Origin: Thalassotalea sp. ND16A
Lineage (GTDB): Bacteria > Pseudomonadota > Gammaproteobacteria > Enterobacterales > Alteromonadaceae
Assembly (NCBI RefSeq): GCF_000764205.1
Contig: NZ_JQDZ01000038.1
Coordinates: forward strand, 1-50,482
DNA: 50,482 nt
Reading direction: 5' to 3'
Both the position numbers and the translations under genes were made by a program. Every line of letters begins with the position of its first letter. Within the stretch, counting starts at the first letter, position 1. Shown in pieces: positions 17,639-26,754 of this stretch. The notes beneath the pieces were generated by a model. That model searched no databases. It worked only from the letters and a program-made list of their open reading frames with translations, and was not told where the DNA came from.

Positions 17639-18979
17639 TTATATTTGTTGGAAATGATATACCGAGCCTAGCTTCAACATCTGGGTTAATTCGTCCAGGG
17701 CGGTACGAGACTCCATCAATAAATTCGGATCGCGTAAATCATCAAAGTGCAACTCGTCACGATAATGTTTGCTTACCCAGGCGTTTAAGTTGGTAAATAA
17801 CTCATCACTCATTAAACAATGTTGGTTCACCGCGTTTAACTCAGTGTCATTTAATGCGACACGTAAACGTAAACAGGCAGGTCCACCACCGTTTTTCATA
17901 CTCTCGTTCACATCAAAATACTTCACCTGTTTTATCGGTGTATTGAGAGTGACTAATTTGTCTAAATAAGCCTTAACCTTTGGGTTATGGTAACAATGCA
18001 TAGGCGCTATGATTGCCATGGTGCCATCTGCTAAAGTGATTATTTGGGTATTAAACAAATAGGTTTTTACACAATCTTCCAGCGACACTTCATCTGTGGT
18101 TACTTTGATAAAGTGTAAATCGTCAGAGCCGAACTTACTTTGTACTTCGGCGAGAAAGGCATCGCTATGTAAAAATGCTTGCTCATGATAAAACAACACG
18201 TTTTGGTTACCGACAGAGATCACATCGTTATGAAATACCCCTTGGTCGATCACGTGCGGATTTTGCTGAACATACACCACATTTTCATCACTTAACCCGT
18301 GTAAGCGAGCAACCGCCTGGCTGGCTTCGAGAGTTTGACGTGCCGGGAATTTTGTTGGTGCCGGTTTAGATTGATCAAACGCATACTTACCAAAGGTAAA
18401 TATTTCTAGCCCCTGCTCACCATACTCGCTACATAAACGGGTATGATTAGCCGCGCCTTCATCACCAAAATGATCATTCTCGTTTAAGTGCAAATGATGA
18501 TTAAAGTGGTTGTCATCATTAAAAACCGCTTTTAAAATGTTACCGGTAATTTCCGGCTCTAGTGAGCGATGAAATTTATTGGTTAAATTCGCCGGGGTGA
18601 AATGTACCTTTGAGTCTTTGCTATCGCCAGATGGAGAAACCGTAGAAGAGTTAGCCGTCCACATACTTGAGGCACTGAAACACGCAGATAAGACATTGGG
18701 TGCTTCTTTATGCGCTTGCTCTAACACATTGGCATCTGAGCCAGAAAACCCCAAACGACGCAAAGACAAGATATCGGGACGCTCTTGTGGGGCAAATACC
18801 CCTTGTGTCATCCCCATATCGTGTAACGCTTTCATTTTGGCAATGCCTTGCAACGCGGCATTTTTAGGGCTTGAAGTATCGTTAGCGCTTAATTTAGAGG
18901 CAACGTTGCCCGTAGATAGGCCAGCGTAGTTGTGAGTAGGTCCAACCAAACCATCAAAATTTGCTTCAAAACTCTTCAT
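17639..18979 (-). CDS. astB: N-succinylarginine dihydrolase AstB
   Basis: Second enzyme of the arginine succinyltransferase (AST) pathway; it hydrolyses N2-succinylarginine to succinylornithine, CO2 and ammonia. The 446 residues match the family length. Hallmarks: [19 protein letters not shown] at the N-terminus, [16 protein letters not shown] with the catalytic Glu, [10 protein letters not shown] with the His, and the nucleophile Cys in [12 protein letters not shown] near the C-terminus. AGGGAG lies 9 bases before the ATG. In E. coli the gene is within astCADBE; here it stands alone with its own terminator, so the other AST genes must be elsewhere. Confidence 0.95.
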   Translation of the reverse strand: MKSFEANFDGLVGPTHNYAGLSTGNVASKLSANDTSSPKNAALQGIAKMKALHDMGMTQGVFAPQERPDILSLRRLGFSGSDANVLEQAHKEAPNVLSACFSASSMWTANSSTVSPSGDSKDSKVHFTPANLTNKFHRSLEPEITGNILKAVFNDDNHFNHHLHLNENDHFGDEGAANHTRLCSEYGEQGLEIFTFGKYAFDQSKPAPTKFPARQTLEASQAVARLHGLSDENVVYVQQNPHVIDQGVFHNDVISVGNQNVLFYHEQAFLHSDAFLAEVQSKFGSDDLHFIKVTTDEVSLEDCVKTYLFNTQIITLADGTMAIIAPMHCYHNPKVKAYLDKLVTLNTPIKQVKYFDVNESMKNGGGPACLRLRVALNDTELNAVNQHCLMSDELFTNLNAWVSKHYRDELHFDDLRDPNLLMESRTALDELTQMLKLGSVYHFQQI

Positions 18980-19114
18980 TTTTCAACTCCCTATAGGTAT
19001 AGATACCGAGTAAAACTGTTTGTAAATTTGCCGCTATTGTAACGATTTTTACCTTTGAGTAAATGCTAATCTCCTTTGCTTATATGTTATTTATTATTGA
19101 TTTCTATTTAAATG

Positions 19115-19143
19115 TTGACTTTCAAGGCCTACTATTTAAATAT
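19115..19143 (+). promoter_or_regulatory. Probable sigma-70 promoter of ilvIH
   Basis: TTGACT at 19115-19120 is followed after 16-17 bases by TAAATA/AAATAT. Transcription would start near 19150, about 25 bases before the leader peptide. The position fits the attenuator architecture downstream. Confidence 0.55.
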
Positions 19144-19173
19144 AAAGCAACATTAACTAAATAATCATTATCG

Positions 19174-19242
19174 ATGTCTATTAAATCTCTTTTTCTTCAA
19201 GTCCTGCTGGTCGTGGTTTTAATACTAAGGCTAGGGTTTTGA
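19174..19242 (+). CDS. ilv leader peptide (22 residues)
   Basis: A short ORF begins ATG-TCT-ATT-AAA and ends with LRLGF and TGA at 19240-19242. Of 22 residues seven are Leu, four Val and two Ile, concentrated in QVLLVVVLILRL. This is the composition of ribosome-stalling leader peptides of branched-chain amino-acid operons. No strong ribosome site precedes it. Ribosome stalling at the Leu/Val/Ile codons would leave 19233-19241 free to pair with 19273-19281. Confidence 0.8.
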   Translation: MSIKSLFLQVLLVVVLILRLGF

Positions 19243-19281
19243 TTGAATAAATAGACAACGCATAAAAATTCACAAAACCCT
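19233..19281 (+). promoter_or_regulatory. Antiterminator pairing of ilv attenuator
   Basis: AGGGTTTTG (19233-19241), overlapping the last codons and stop of the leader peptide, is a perfect 9-base complement of CAAAACCCT (19273-19281), which is the 5' arm of the terminator. The two structures are mutually exclusive, as required for attenuation. Confidence 0.78.
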
Positions 19282-19306
19282 CGCTATACTAAGTGAGGGT
19301 TTTTTA
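19274..19306 (+). terminator. Attenuator terminator upstream of ilvI
   Basis: CCCTCGCT and AGTGAGGG pair as an 8-bp stem (one G-U), extended by A/T pairs, followed by six T. It ends about 40 bases before the ilvI start. Confidence 0.88.
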
Positions 19307-19345
19307 CTTTCTGAACCCAAAAAAATTTTAATCTAAGGCAATAAA

Positions 19346-21070
19346 ATGACAATTGAGCGGTTATCAGGAGCGCATTTACTCACCAAAGCGCTGGCAGAAT
19401 TAGAGGTTGAGTATATTTTTGGCTACCCGGGTGGGTCAGTTTTAGATATTTACGATGCCATTTTCCAACAAGATAAAGTAAGCCATATTCTGGTCCGCCA
19501 TGAACAAGCTGCGACTCATATGGCCGATGGTTATACCAGAGCGACGGGCAAATGTGGTGTTGTTCTGGCAACATCAGGTCCAGGTAATACTAATTGTATT
19601 ACCGGTATCGCTACCGCTTATATGGACTCTATTCCTATGGTCGTACTGGCAGGACAAGTAGCATCAAGCCTGATTGGTGGCGATGCCTTCCAGGAAACAG
19701 ACATAGTTGGTTGTTCTCGTCCGATTGTTAAGCACAGCTTCAACTGTCGAGATGTGAATGATATCCCTAACGTACTGGCGAAAGCTTTTTATCTGGCTGA
19801 AACCGGACGACCAGGACCTGTAGTGGTGGAATTACCAAAAGATATTCTTAACCCGGATATTAAAGTGCCATTTGTGCTCAATAAAGATGTGAAAATACGT
19901 TCTTACAACCCAAACGTTAAGGGCCACAGCAAACAAATTAAAAAAGCGGTTGAGAAAATTGTTAACGCCAAGAAATTGGTGGTTTATACCGGTGGCGGTA
20001 TTATTCTGGCCAATGCTGCCGAGCAGTTAACCGCATTGGTTGAACGGTTAAATGCGCCTTGCACCAATACCTTAATGGGCCTTGGCGGCATTAGCGGCTT
20101 GCATGACAACTTTATTGGCATGTTAGGTATGCACGGCACAGCAGAGGCGAATAAGGCGATGGCCAATGCCGATATTATTCTTGCTCTTGGCGCCCGCTTT
20201 GATGACAGGGTTACCAACAAAGTAGAAAAGTTCTGTCCGAACGCCACCATTATCCATGTCGATATTGACCCGACGTCAATTTCAAAAACCGTATCTGCGC
20301 ATATTCCAATTGTTGGCCTGGTAGATGTGGTGATGGCGCAAATTAACAAGGAGCTTGATGACGTTGGATATCAATCTTCTGCAGATACATTCAAAGACTG
20401 GTGGCAGGACATTAACCAATGGCGCAAATTAAACAGTTTTAGCTATGAAACTAAAGAAGATTTAATTAAACCGCAACAAGTGGTTGAAGCGGTATACAAG
20501 CACACCAATGGTGATGCTTATGTATGTTCGGATGTTGGTCAGCATCAAATGTTTGCCGCCCAGTATTACCCGTTTAAAAACCCGCGCCAATGGATCAACT
20601 CAGGTGGGTTGGGCACCATGGGCTTTGGTTTCCCGGCCGCGATGGGGGTGAAACTGGCGTTCCCTGACAGTCACGTTGTTTGTATAACTGGTGATGGTTC
20701 AATCCAAATGAATATTCAGGAAATGTCTACTTGCCTGCAATACGACATTCCGGTGGTCATTGTGTCACTGAACAACCGTTCTCTGGGCATGGTGCGCCAG
20801 TGGCAAGACATGATTTATGGTGGTCGTCATTCCTCTTCATACATGGAATCTTTGCCTGATTTTGTCAAATTAGCCGAAGCATACGGTCATGTGGGGATGC
20901 AGGTAAATCACCCAGATGAACTCGATGACGCAATTAAAGAAGCGTTTGCAATTAAAAACCGATTGGTATTTGTTGACGTATTAGTCGATGAAAACGAACA
21001 CGTATACCCGATGCAAGTGCGCTTTGGTGCGGTTGACGATATGTGGCTTAAAAAAGGAGAAAAAGTATAA
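19346..21070 (+). CDS. ilvI: Acetolactate synthase large subunit
   Basis: Catalytic subunit of acetohydroxyacid synthase, first common step of Val, Leu and Ile synthesis; uses TPP, Mg2+ and FAD. The 574-residue length equals E. coli IlvI. Motifs: [14 protein letters not shown], the catalytic Glu in [16 protein letters not shown], and the TPP motif [11 protein letters not shown] ending at [13 protein letters not shown] precedes the ATG. The stop overlaps the ilvH start (TAATG), so the subunits are translationally coupled. An attenuator with a Leu/Val/Ile leader peptide lies upstream. Confidence 0.95.
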   Translation: MTIERLSGAHLLTKALAELEVEYIFGYPGGSVLDIYDAIFQQDKVSHILVRHEQAATHMADGYTRATGKCGVVLATSGPGNTNCITGIATAYMDSIPMVVLAGQVASSLIGGDAFQETDIVGCSRPIVKHSFNCRDVNDIPNVLAKAFYLAETGRPGPVVVELPKDILNPDIKVPFVLNKDVKIRSYNPNVKGHSKQIKKAVEKIVNAKKLVVYTGGGIILANAAEQLTALVERLNAPCTNTLMGLGGISGLHDNFIGMLGMHGTAEANKAMANADIILALGARFDDRVTNKVEKFCPNATIIHVDIDPTSISKTVSAHIPIVGLVDVVMAQINKELDDVGYQSSADTFKDWWQDINQWRKLNSFSYETKEDLIKPQQVVEAVYKHTNGDAYVCSDVGQHQMFAAQYYPFKNPRQWINSGGLGTMGFGFPAAMGVKLAFPDSHVVCITGDGSIQMNIQEMSTCLQYDIPVVIVSLNNRSLGMVRQWQDMIYGGRHSSSYMESLPDFVKLAEAYGHVGMQVNHPDELDDAIKEAFAIKNRLVFVDVLVDENEHVYPMQVRFGAVDDMWLKKGEKV

Positions 21071-21567
21071 TGCGCCGTATCATTTCGATATTACTAGAGA
21101 ACGAACCAGGTGCCCTTTCTCGCATTGTTGGCCTGTTTTCACAACGAGCCTTTAACATTGAAAGCTTATGTGTTGCCGAAACCGACGAGCCTAGTCTGTC
21201 ACGTATTACCATTTCCACTTTTGGCGATGATAAAATTCTTGAGCAAATTACCAAACAGGTAAACAAGTTAGTCGATGTAATTAAAGTGGCAGACTTAACC
21301 GAACGGCCACACATTGAGCGTGAAATTGTCTTGGTAAAAGTATTGGCGATGAACAACAAAACGCGCACCGAAGTAATGCGCATAAGCGATATTTTCCGTG
21401 GCGACATCGTCGATGTTGGCAAGCAAATATACACGGTACAACTTACCGGTGATGAAGATAAAATATCATCCTTTATCAGTATATTGAGTAATGAAACCGA
21501 GATAATCGAAGTAGTACGCTCTGGTACTGTAGGTATTGCCCGCGGCGAAAAAGCCCTGCGCGCCTAG
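21070..21567 (+). CDS. ilvH: Acetolactate synthase regulatory subunit
   Basis: The small subunit binds valine and regulates and activates the large subunit. It has 165 residues, like IlvH (163 in E. coli) rather than the shorter IlvN. It begins [23 protein letters not shown], a classic ACT domain in residues 1-75, followed by the C-terminal ACT-like domain with IFRGDIVDVG and SGTVGIARGEK. A perfect palindrome 10 bases after the stop probably closes the transcription unit. Confidence 0.95.
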   Translation: MRRIISILLENEPGALSRIVGLFSQRAFNIESLCVAETDEPSLSRITISTFGDDKILEQITKQVNKLVDVIKVADLTERPHIEREIVLVKVLAMNNKTRTEVMRISDIFRGDIVDVGKQIYTVQLTGDEDKISSFISILSNETEIIEVVRSGTVGIARGEKALRA

Positions 21568-21576
21568 ACGATAAAC

Positions 21577-21625
21577 CGGGGTCAGAGTCAAGTTAACTAA
21601 AGCGATTAACTTGACTCTGACCCCG
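21577..21625. repeat. 20-bp perfect palindrome, REP-like
   Basis: CGGGGTCAGAGTCAAGTTAA and its exact complement flank a 9-base loop. The sequence type GGGGTCAGAGTC is known to me from REP-like elements of marine gammaproteobacteria. It lies between ilvH and the GNAT gene and could also stop transcription, although no T-run follows. Confidence 0.75.
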
Positions 21626-21657
21626 TACTTTGACCCCGCGCTCCCAGTCCTTATCTG

Positions 21658-22080
21658 ATGCAAATTATTCAAGCAGACAAAACCAACAAAAAAGCGATCA
21701 AACGCTTTTACAAAAACAACCATTATAGTGCCAGCTTCATGGGTGATGATGCCTGTTACTTTATTACTGAAGATAGTGCTGACAACACAAACATTATTGC
21801 CGGTGTGATCATCTCTTACCAACAAAGCACGCCGTTTTTACACGCACTAGTTGTCACCAAAGAGTATCGTGGTAAAGGCCTGTCGACATTGTTACTCAAT
21901 CACTGCCAACAGCAGATTAACCTCATCTATTGTTTTGCCAATAACTCATTATGCAGGCTTTACCAGCAACAAGGGTTTGCCTCGATTGCCGCAAATCAGC
22001 TGCCCGAGAGTTTAAAAGTACGCTTGTTAAATTACCAACAAAAAAGCCCTTCCCTGCAGAGCTTGATCTGGCAAAGATGA
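21658..22080 (+). CDS. GNAT-family N-acetyltransferase
   Basis: A 140-residue protein with the acetyl-CoA-binding pattern of the GNAT fold: LHALVVTKEYRGKGLSTLLL near residues 61-81 (V-x-x-x-x-R-G-x-G), followed by a short C-terminal YQQQGFASI (the beta6/7 region). It resembles small stand-alone acetyltransferases. The substrate cannot be told from sequence. The gene starts 33 bases after the palindrome and has no cotranscribed partner downstream. No good ribosome site is seen before the ATG. Confidence 0.8.
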   Translation: MQIIQADKTNKKAIKRFYKNNHYSASFMGDDACYFITEDSADNTNIIAGVIISYQQSTPFLHALVVTKEYRGKGLSTLLLNHCQQQINLIYCFANNSLCRLYQQQGFASIAANQLPESLKVRLLNYQQKSPSLQSLIWQR

Positions 22081-22130
22081 GCTTGCTTAGGCAGAACTAA
22101 GTTTTGTAATAATACTTATGCAGATTGGTA

Positions 22131-23519
22131 TTAGCGCGAATATAGCTTGATCATGTCGATAATGCCCTGCTGACAAACCTGACAAAACTCTTCGGTTCGG
22201 GTAAACATAATGCAATTTAATTCACTGCGATAATAACCTTTGGCGGAATAGTTTGCCCCTTCAAAGGCACCTATGACATCCTTGTTGTCGGCTTTCGAGA
22301 ACATAGTTTCGACAATCTGCTGATTTTGATGAAATAACTTATCCATCTCTGCTTCCGGTTTATTATCTTGGCGTAACTGTTGTCGAATTTTTTGATATTG
22401 ATAAGAATGTTTTTCATATTCAGCTTTCGGCCAGGCCGTTGGTACATCGCTGTCCTTTTTAGTCAGATGCTGCCATTTTAACGGCTGACCTGGCAGTAAT
22501 GCGGTAACATTGGGCTCATACGGCTCAATTATATTTTGCGGCGTTGTATAGGCCACCGAGCTGGTGTAATACTCATCGGCAAGTCCGGCAAAATGATGAC
22601 CAAACTCATGAATAAACAGATAATTGGCCCAATCACTATTGGCCGCTGCAGTGGAAAACAAGCCGAATATGCCACCGCCGCCGTAGGTATCGTTATTGAC
22701 GATAATTTCGACAAAATCGTAAGGCACTGACGATGCGATACGGCGAAAATTACGATTGTCGCTGGTCAGAACATAACGCTCAGAGCCAAACGCATCATAG
22801 GTGACGCCTAAAGGGCTATCATGATAAGTGTTGGTCGATGGCCTTGAAACGCCAGATTCAGCGGTAAGTGGTGCCAACGCCCAAACGTTAAAATGTTTGC
22901 GGTATTGTTTAAATGGACTGGTGGCAAATAATGCTTCGGTCATCGCTTTCGCCGATTGTTTGAATTTATCCATTTCCGCCGCGGTGTAGCCGTCTCCGAG
23001 GATTAACAAATCGACCTTTTCTGTCGGTGAGCCATTTTGCTCAATGGCAATCACTTGCGGTTGATAACTTGCCGATTCGCGATGATTTAAGTAATGGTTG
23101 GGATCAATTTCAGTGCTCCACACCGGTTGAAAGTCAAACTTGTGATCTCGTTTTTCAATGGTGATAACGACATTACTTTGAGGTTGCGGAAAACGTAGCG
23201 ACTCATGAAAGGTACGTTTTATTTTCTTCGCTTCAGCGGTAGTTTCCCATTCCCCATAAATCGAACTAAAGCTGCGAGTAAATAACACCTTTTGGCTTTT
23301 ACTGTCTGTTACGATAAAGCGATACTTACCACGATTCAGGCTATCGAGTACTTGCGATTTTGCCCCCGGCCAGGCCAATGGTTCAATCACCACTTGATCG
23401 AGAGAAAAGATCTCTGCTTTGGCATCCCCTGTATGGTAAAAATCTAGGCGCAAGGTATTCACTTGCGCATAACCATAACTTACCCAAAATAAACCTAAGG
23501 CGATGAAAAATTTAAACAC
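22131..23519 (-). CDS. Secreted M64-family (IgA peptidase-like) metallopeptidase
   Basis: A zinc peptidase of family M64. The zinc motif is HEFGHHFAGLADEYY, a HExxHxxxGxxDE pattern, preceded by DLLILGDGYTAAEM and an upstream M64 N-terminal beta-domain (about residues 20-130). I prefer the GTG at 23519, because AAGGAG is placed six bases before it; the ATG at 23549 has no site. That choice gives the clean signal peptide FKFFIALGLFWVSYGYAQ. About 462 residues. Two cysteine pairs near the C-terminus (CIMFTRTEEFCQVC) could form disulfides. It should act in the periplasm or outside the cell; the target is unknown. Confidence 0.85.
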   Translation of the reverse strand: MFKFFIALGLFWVSYGYAQVNTLRLDFYHTGDAKAEIFSLDQVVIEPLAWPGAKSQVLDSLNRGKYRFIVTDSKSQKVLFTRSFSSIYGEWETTAEAKKIKRTFHESLRFPQPQSNVVITIEKRDHKFDFQPVWSTEIDPNHYLNHRESASYQPQVIAIEQNGSPTEKVDLLILGDGYTAAEMDKFKQSAKAMTEALFATSPFKQYRKHFNVWALAPLTAESGVSRPSTNTYHDSPLGVTYDAFGSERYVLTSDNRNFRRIASSVPYDFVEIIVNNDTYGGGGIFGLFSTAAANSDWANYLFIHEFGHHFAGLADEYYTSSVAYTTPQNIIEPYEPNVTALLPGQPLKWQHLTKKDSDVPTAWPKAEYEKHSYQYQKIRQQLRQDNKPEAEMDKLFHQNQQIVETMFSKADNKDVIGAFEGANYSAKGYYRSELNCIMFTRTEEFCQVCQQGIIDMIKLYSR

Positions 23520-23663
23520 AGCATTCTCCTTTTTATAGATAAATAACATAACGTTAACTTAATACCAATGCTAATAAATTTATTCTATAATGCTAGAATA
23601 ATGAACTGCAATGTTTATTACTCAAAGATCTTTATAATTAACGGCTGAAGAGTAGAAATCGGT

Positions 23664-24419
23664 ATGTTAAAACAGAATTATTTAATCCTCGGGGTAATAA
23701 CATCATTTGTTATTCTATTCTTTATTTTTACCCCTGCGTTATCGCAATCCATTGAATATCACAGCTTTGCCGATCAAGGTAATTTCTACGCAATTCCCAA
23801 CACCCTGAATGTGCTTTCAAATTTGCCGTTTATTGCTGTAGGCCTTTATGCATTAAGTAAAATCAGCAACAACTCGACTCGATTGTTCGACCACCATCTA
23901 GCGTTGAATTATCAGTTATTTTTTGCGGGCTTAATTGCCACCGGTATAGGGTCAAGTTTTTACCATCTAAACCCCACTAATTTCACCTTGATTTTTGACC
24001 GTTTAGGCATAGCTTTCAGTTTCATGGCGATTTTCAGCGCATTGCTCGGAGAATTTGTCAGTGTAAAATTAGGAAAAAAATGTCTGTTGCCGTTTATTTT
24101 TATCGGTATTGCCAGTGTCATTTACTGGGGCATAAGTGAGCACTTTCAACAAGGCGATTTACGGGGTTATTTGCTAGTACAATACCTGCCAATGATTATT
24201 TTACCCATCATTGTATTGACCAAAACATGGCCGTACACGGATAAAAATCAATGCTTTACGCTCATTACCATTTACTTTATCGCCAAGCTTTGTGAGCTAT
24301 TTGATAATGAACTTTATGCTGTTATTCAAATAGTTAGTGGTCACACCTTAAAACATCTTTTTGCCGCATTTGCCGGTTACTGGGTGTACTGGATATTAAT
24401 TCACCGTAAACCACGATAA
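23664..24419 (+). CDS. Ceramidase-like (CREST) membrane hydrolase
   Basis: A 251-residue integral membrane protein with about seven hydrophobic segments. Conserved features of the alkaline ceramidase/CREST superfamily are present: LNVLSNLPFIAVGLYAL, GSSFYHLNPTN with the Ser/His pair, FDRLGIAFSFMA with the Asp, and a C-terminal HTLKHLFAAFAGYW carrying the paired metal histidines. Known relatives hydrolyse amide bonds of sphingolipids; whether this bacterium has such lipids is unknown, so the substrate is open. The gene is convergent with the YbaK-like gene, with a palindrome between them. Confidence 0.75.
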   Translation: MLKQNYLILGVITSFVILFFIFTPALSQSIEYHSFADQGNFYAIPNTLNVLSNLPFIAVGLYALSKISNNSTRLFDHHLALNYQLFFAGLIATGIGSSFYHLNPTNFTLIFDRLGIAFSFMAIFSALLGEFVSVKLGKKCLLPFIFIGIASVIYWGISEHFQQGDLRGYLLVQYLPMIILPIIVLTKTWPYTDKNQCFTLITIYFIAKLCELFDNELYAVIQIVSGHTLKHLFAAFAGYWVYWILIHRKPR

Positions 24420-24448
24420 AGCGGTCGCAGTAGCTTTAACGGATACGT

Positions 24449-24498
24449 AATACCTATTCCGACAATTTATTGGTCAATAAATTATCGGACTTGGTATA
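24449..24498. repeat. Compact ATACC-type palindrome
   Basis: ATACCTATTCCGACAATTTA(TT) and its near-complement, ending ACTTGGTAT, pair at 19 of 22 positions around a GGTC loop. The outer ends resemble the terminal repeats of the element at 14569. It sits between two convergent genes and may also act as a bidirectional terminator. Confidence 0.65.
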
Positions 24499-24514
24499 AA
24501 CGACCTCTTTAAAT

Positions 24515-24994
24515 TTAATGGATCACTTCTCGGCTAAATCGTGCATGTCTGGCACTGGCGGTTAATTTTTCAAAGCCTTGCTTATCAATACACAATAAAT
24601 TTTCATGATCACCCGCTTCAATATAGACTTCGTCTAATTCGTCGAGTAACGAATCACAAATCATCGACATGTTATAGGCAATGCCCACTGGTGGCACGGC
24701 GCCATGTTCGCAATCTTTAAATAACTCATACACCTGGTTTTCTTTAATCAAATGATAACTTCCGAGTAATTCTTCATTAACTCTCGACATAGTCACTTTA
24801 TTGTTTGCCGGTAACACTGCCATTAATTTTCGCCCTTCGTGATCAGAAAGCATCACCCCTTTGGCGATTTGATTTAATGGTACATTTGCGGTAACCGCTG
24901 TGCTAACGGAATTATCGCTATGAAAATGAGGAATAACCTGAAAAGGAATTTGATGTTCACTTAGGTAAAAACCCAATCGGTTCGCAATAGACAT
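24515..24994 (-). CDS. YbaK/EbsC-type aminoacyl-tRNA deacylase
   Basis: A 159-residue protein of the YbaK/prolyl-tRNA editing superfamily, which hydrolyses mischarged tRNAs in the cytosol. Recognisable parts are VPLNQIAKGVMLSDHEGRKLMAVLPANN (conserved Lys), VNEELLG and the GAVPPVGI loop that lines the editing pocket. The in-frame ATG at 24994 is preferred since GGAGG is correctly placed; the GTG at 25006 overlaps that site. The tRNA specificity is not readable. It follows the sigma-54 activator gene by 70 bases on the same strand and may share its transcript. Confidence 0.78.
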   Translation of the reverse strand: MSIANRLGFYLSEHQIPFQVIPHFHSDNSVSTAVTANVPLNQIAKGVMLSDHEGRKLMAVLPANNKVTMSRVNEELLGSYHLIKENQVYELFKDCEHGAVPPVGIAYNMSMICDSLLDELDEVYIEAGDHENLLCIDKQGFEKLTASARHARFSREVIH

Positions 24995-25064
24995 AAACAC
25001 CTCCACACTAAATATGCCTTTGTTAAGTATAGCCGGAAGCTCAACAAAAACATCATTATCAGGC

Positions 25065-26546
25065 TTACTTTCCAGAGTTACTTTCCAGAATGTATTTCTT
25101 CACCGTGCGTCGGTCCAGGTTGGTTTTTTTCGCTACCGCTTCATAGCTACCAAGCTGCTGATAAAGTTTGAAACAATACCTTTTCGAAAAGTCTTTCAGA
25201 TCAAGATGTTCACGATTAAATTGTGGCATTGAGCCAACATCATTATGCTGGTGATGAAATCTGTCGCCTAAATAACTGCCACTCAATATTACCCTTCTGA
25301 TCGCTTGTTCCAACTCGCGCACATTACCTGGCCAATAATAATCTTTAGGCAATCCCTGAGCCAGAGCAGTAAGTACCCTGTCGACGATGTTGTCATCTTT
25401 ATTGCCACAAATCCGTGATACCAACTCAGCTACCAGTATTTCCAGTTCATTTTTCGATTCGTTAATGCGCTGCCTTAATGACGGAATTTCGATAACGTCT
25501 GAGCAAAGACGATAATAAAAGTCATCCCGTAACATTTCGTCTTTTCTTAAATCATGTAATGACTGATTTGCTGCAGCAACAATGCGGCCATGGAAAGACT
25601 CTTCAATATAACTGCCAACCGGCACAAATTTTCGCTCTTGCAATACTTTCAATAATTTAATTTGAATGTTTTGACTGAGGTTGCCAATCTCGTCGAGAAA
25701 CAACAAACCATGTGAATTGCACTGGGAAAAAAGACCTTTATGCTGTTCAACGGCTCCGGTAAAGGCACCTTTACGATGGCCAAATAATTCTGACTCAATT
25801 AAGTTTTCCGCAAATTGCGACAAATTGGCACTGATAAACGTTTGATTGAAATTTTCACTAAAGCAAGCGGTTTTTCTATCAAAGGTAATATGCACTGAAC
25901 GCCCTAAGGCAAAGGCTGCGGCCCCTTTACCAGTACCGGTTTCGCCCACTAAGAACACCGAAAAGTCTTCCATATTATCCCATAAACTGCGGTGATAATT
26001 AAACACATCGGAAGTAAACAGGTTATTCCACAGGCTCTCCCGTAACCGGGTTATTGCGTCACATTGGCCCACCAGGCCGGTATTAATAAACAAGTAAGCA
26101 CGGCGAAATTGATACAACAACTCTAATAGGCTCAGCGCCTCTTTTTCAATAAAACCTCGACTTACCAGCTTGGCAATAATTGGTTCCCCTTCGGGAAAGG
26201 TGACTGAGCTGGTTTTTGAGGCTAATTGCCGTTTAATTAAATCATCTAACGGCTCGATATAGTCTAAATACACTTCCGCAATATAAGAAAAATACAGAAT
26301 TTTACGCTCTTGACCATTAAATTGCTGAAAGGTAGTGAGGTTACGCTTTTCAAGTTCGGCGATATTGGCAGTTAACAGCGGTTGTAAGCTTTTAAAAAAA
26401 TGCACGCCTACAGACTGGCCCGTTAAATATTTACTGGTTACCAGAGTGTGTAACAACCTGCGCTCTTCGGTGAAAGGATTAACCATTACCGAGCGGGTAA
26501 AATTAGAAAAAAACTTCAGCTCTTCATTGGTTAATAGTTTCACCAC
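25065..26546 (-). CDS. Orphan sigma-54-dependent activator
   Basis: A 493-residue bacterial enhancer-binding protein. Residues 1-190 are helical and match no receiver, GAF or PAS domain that I recognise. The AAA+ domain spans about 195-425: Walker A GETGTGKG with K207, sigma-54 contact loop GAFTGA, Walker B LLFLDEIG, and YYWPGNVRELEQ near its end. The C-terminal HTH (YQQLGSYEAVAKKTNLDRRTVKKY) is Fis-like. No partner kinase is adjacent, so the signal probably enters through the unknown N-terminus. Start is GTG at 26546 (or the next GTG) after AAGGG. It lies 43 bases behind a microprotein gene and a sigma-54 promoter. Confidence 0.9.
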   Translation of the reverse strand: MVKLLTNEELKFFSNFTRSVMVNPFTEERRLLHTLVTSKYLTGQSVGVHFFKSLQPLLTANIAELEKRNLTTFQQFNGQERKILYFSYIAEVYLDYIEPLDDLIKRQLASKTSSVTFPEGEPIIAKLVSRGFIEKEALSLLELLYQFRRAYLFINTGLVGQCDAITRLRESLWNNLFTSDVFNYHRSLWDNMEDFSVFLVGETGTGKGAAAFALGRSVHITFDRKTACFSENFNQTFISANLSQFAENLIESELFGHRKGAFTGAVEQHKGLFSQCNSHGLLFLDEIGNLSQNIQIKLLKVLQERKFVPVGSYIEESFHGRIVAAANQSLHDLRKDEMLRDDFYYRLCSDVIEIPSLRQRINESKNELEILVAELVSRICGNKDDNIVDRVLTALAQGLPKDYYWPGNVRELEQAIRRVILSGSYLGDRFHHQHNDVGSMPQFNREHLDLKDFSKRYCFKLYQQLGSYEAVAKKTNLDRRTVKKYILESNSGK

Positions 26547-26589
26547 TGTGCCCTTTTCATTCAGTTGATTTGGTTTTATAGCAATTCTT

Positions 26590-26700
26590 TTAGTGTAGGA
26601 TAAATTGTCGATCTATAAACACGATCACCAGAAACAGCGAGAATACGATGGCAAAAAGTAAAAACTTGCTGGTTTTAACGAATGAGTTAACAATGCTCAT
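26590..26700 (-). CDS. 36-residue single-span membrane microprotein
   Basis: An ORF of 36 codons with AGGAG six bases before its ATG. It begins MSIVNSFVKTSKF, followed by one hydrophobic helix (LLFAIVFSLFLVIVF) and a short IDRQFILH tail. The basic N-terminal part and acidic/basic tail suggest N-in orientation. It starts about 55 bases downstream of a sigma-54 promoter motif and ends 43 bases before the activator gene, so both are probably in one operon. I do not recognise the family. The good ribosome site, complete transmembrane segment and exact fit between promoter and activator make chance unlikely. Confidence 0.65.
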   Translation of the reverse strand: MSIVNSFVKTSKFLLFAIVFSLFLVIVFIDRQFILH

Positions 26701-26754
26701 AACAACTCCTATTCAACTATCAATGAAAATTAATTTACGTAGCAGTTTATAAGA

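Noticed and set aside
17584-17796. A 70-codon ORF overlapping the astB terminator and 3' end
   Set aside because: It includes the terminator hairpin and runs antisense to astB; shadow frame.
24515-24994. Cys/Pro-tRNA specificity of the YbaK-like protein
   Set aside because: The superfamily has several specificities and the pocket residues cannot be assigned by eye.
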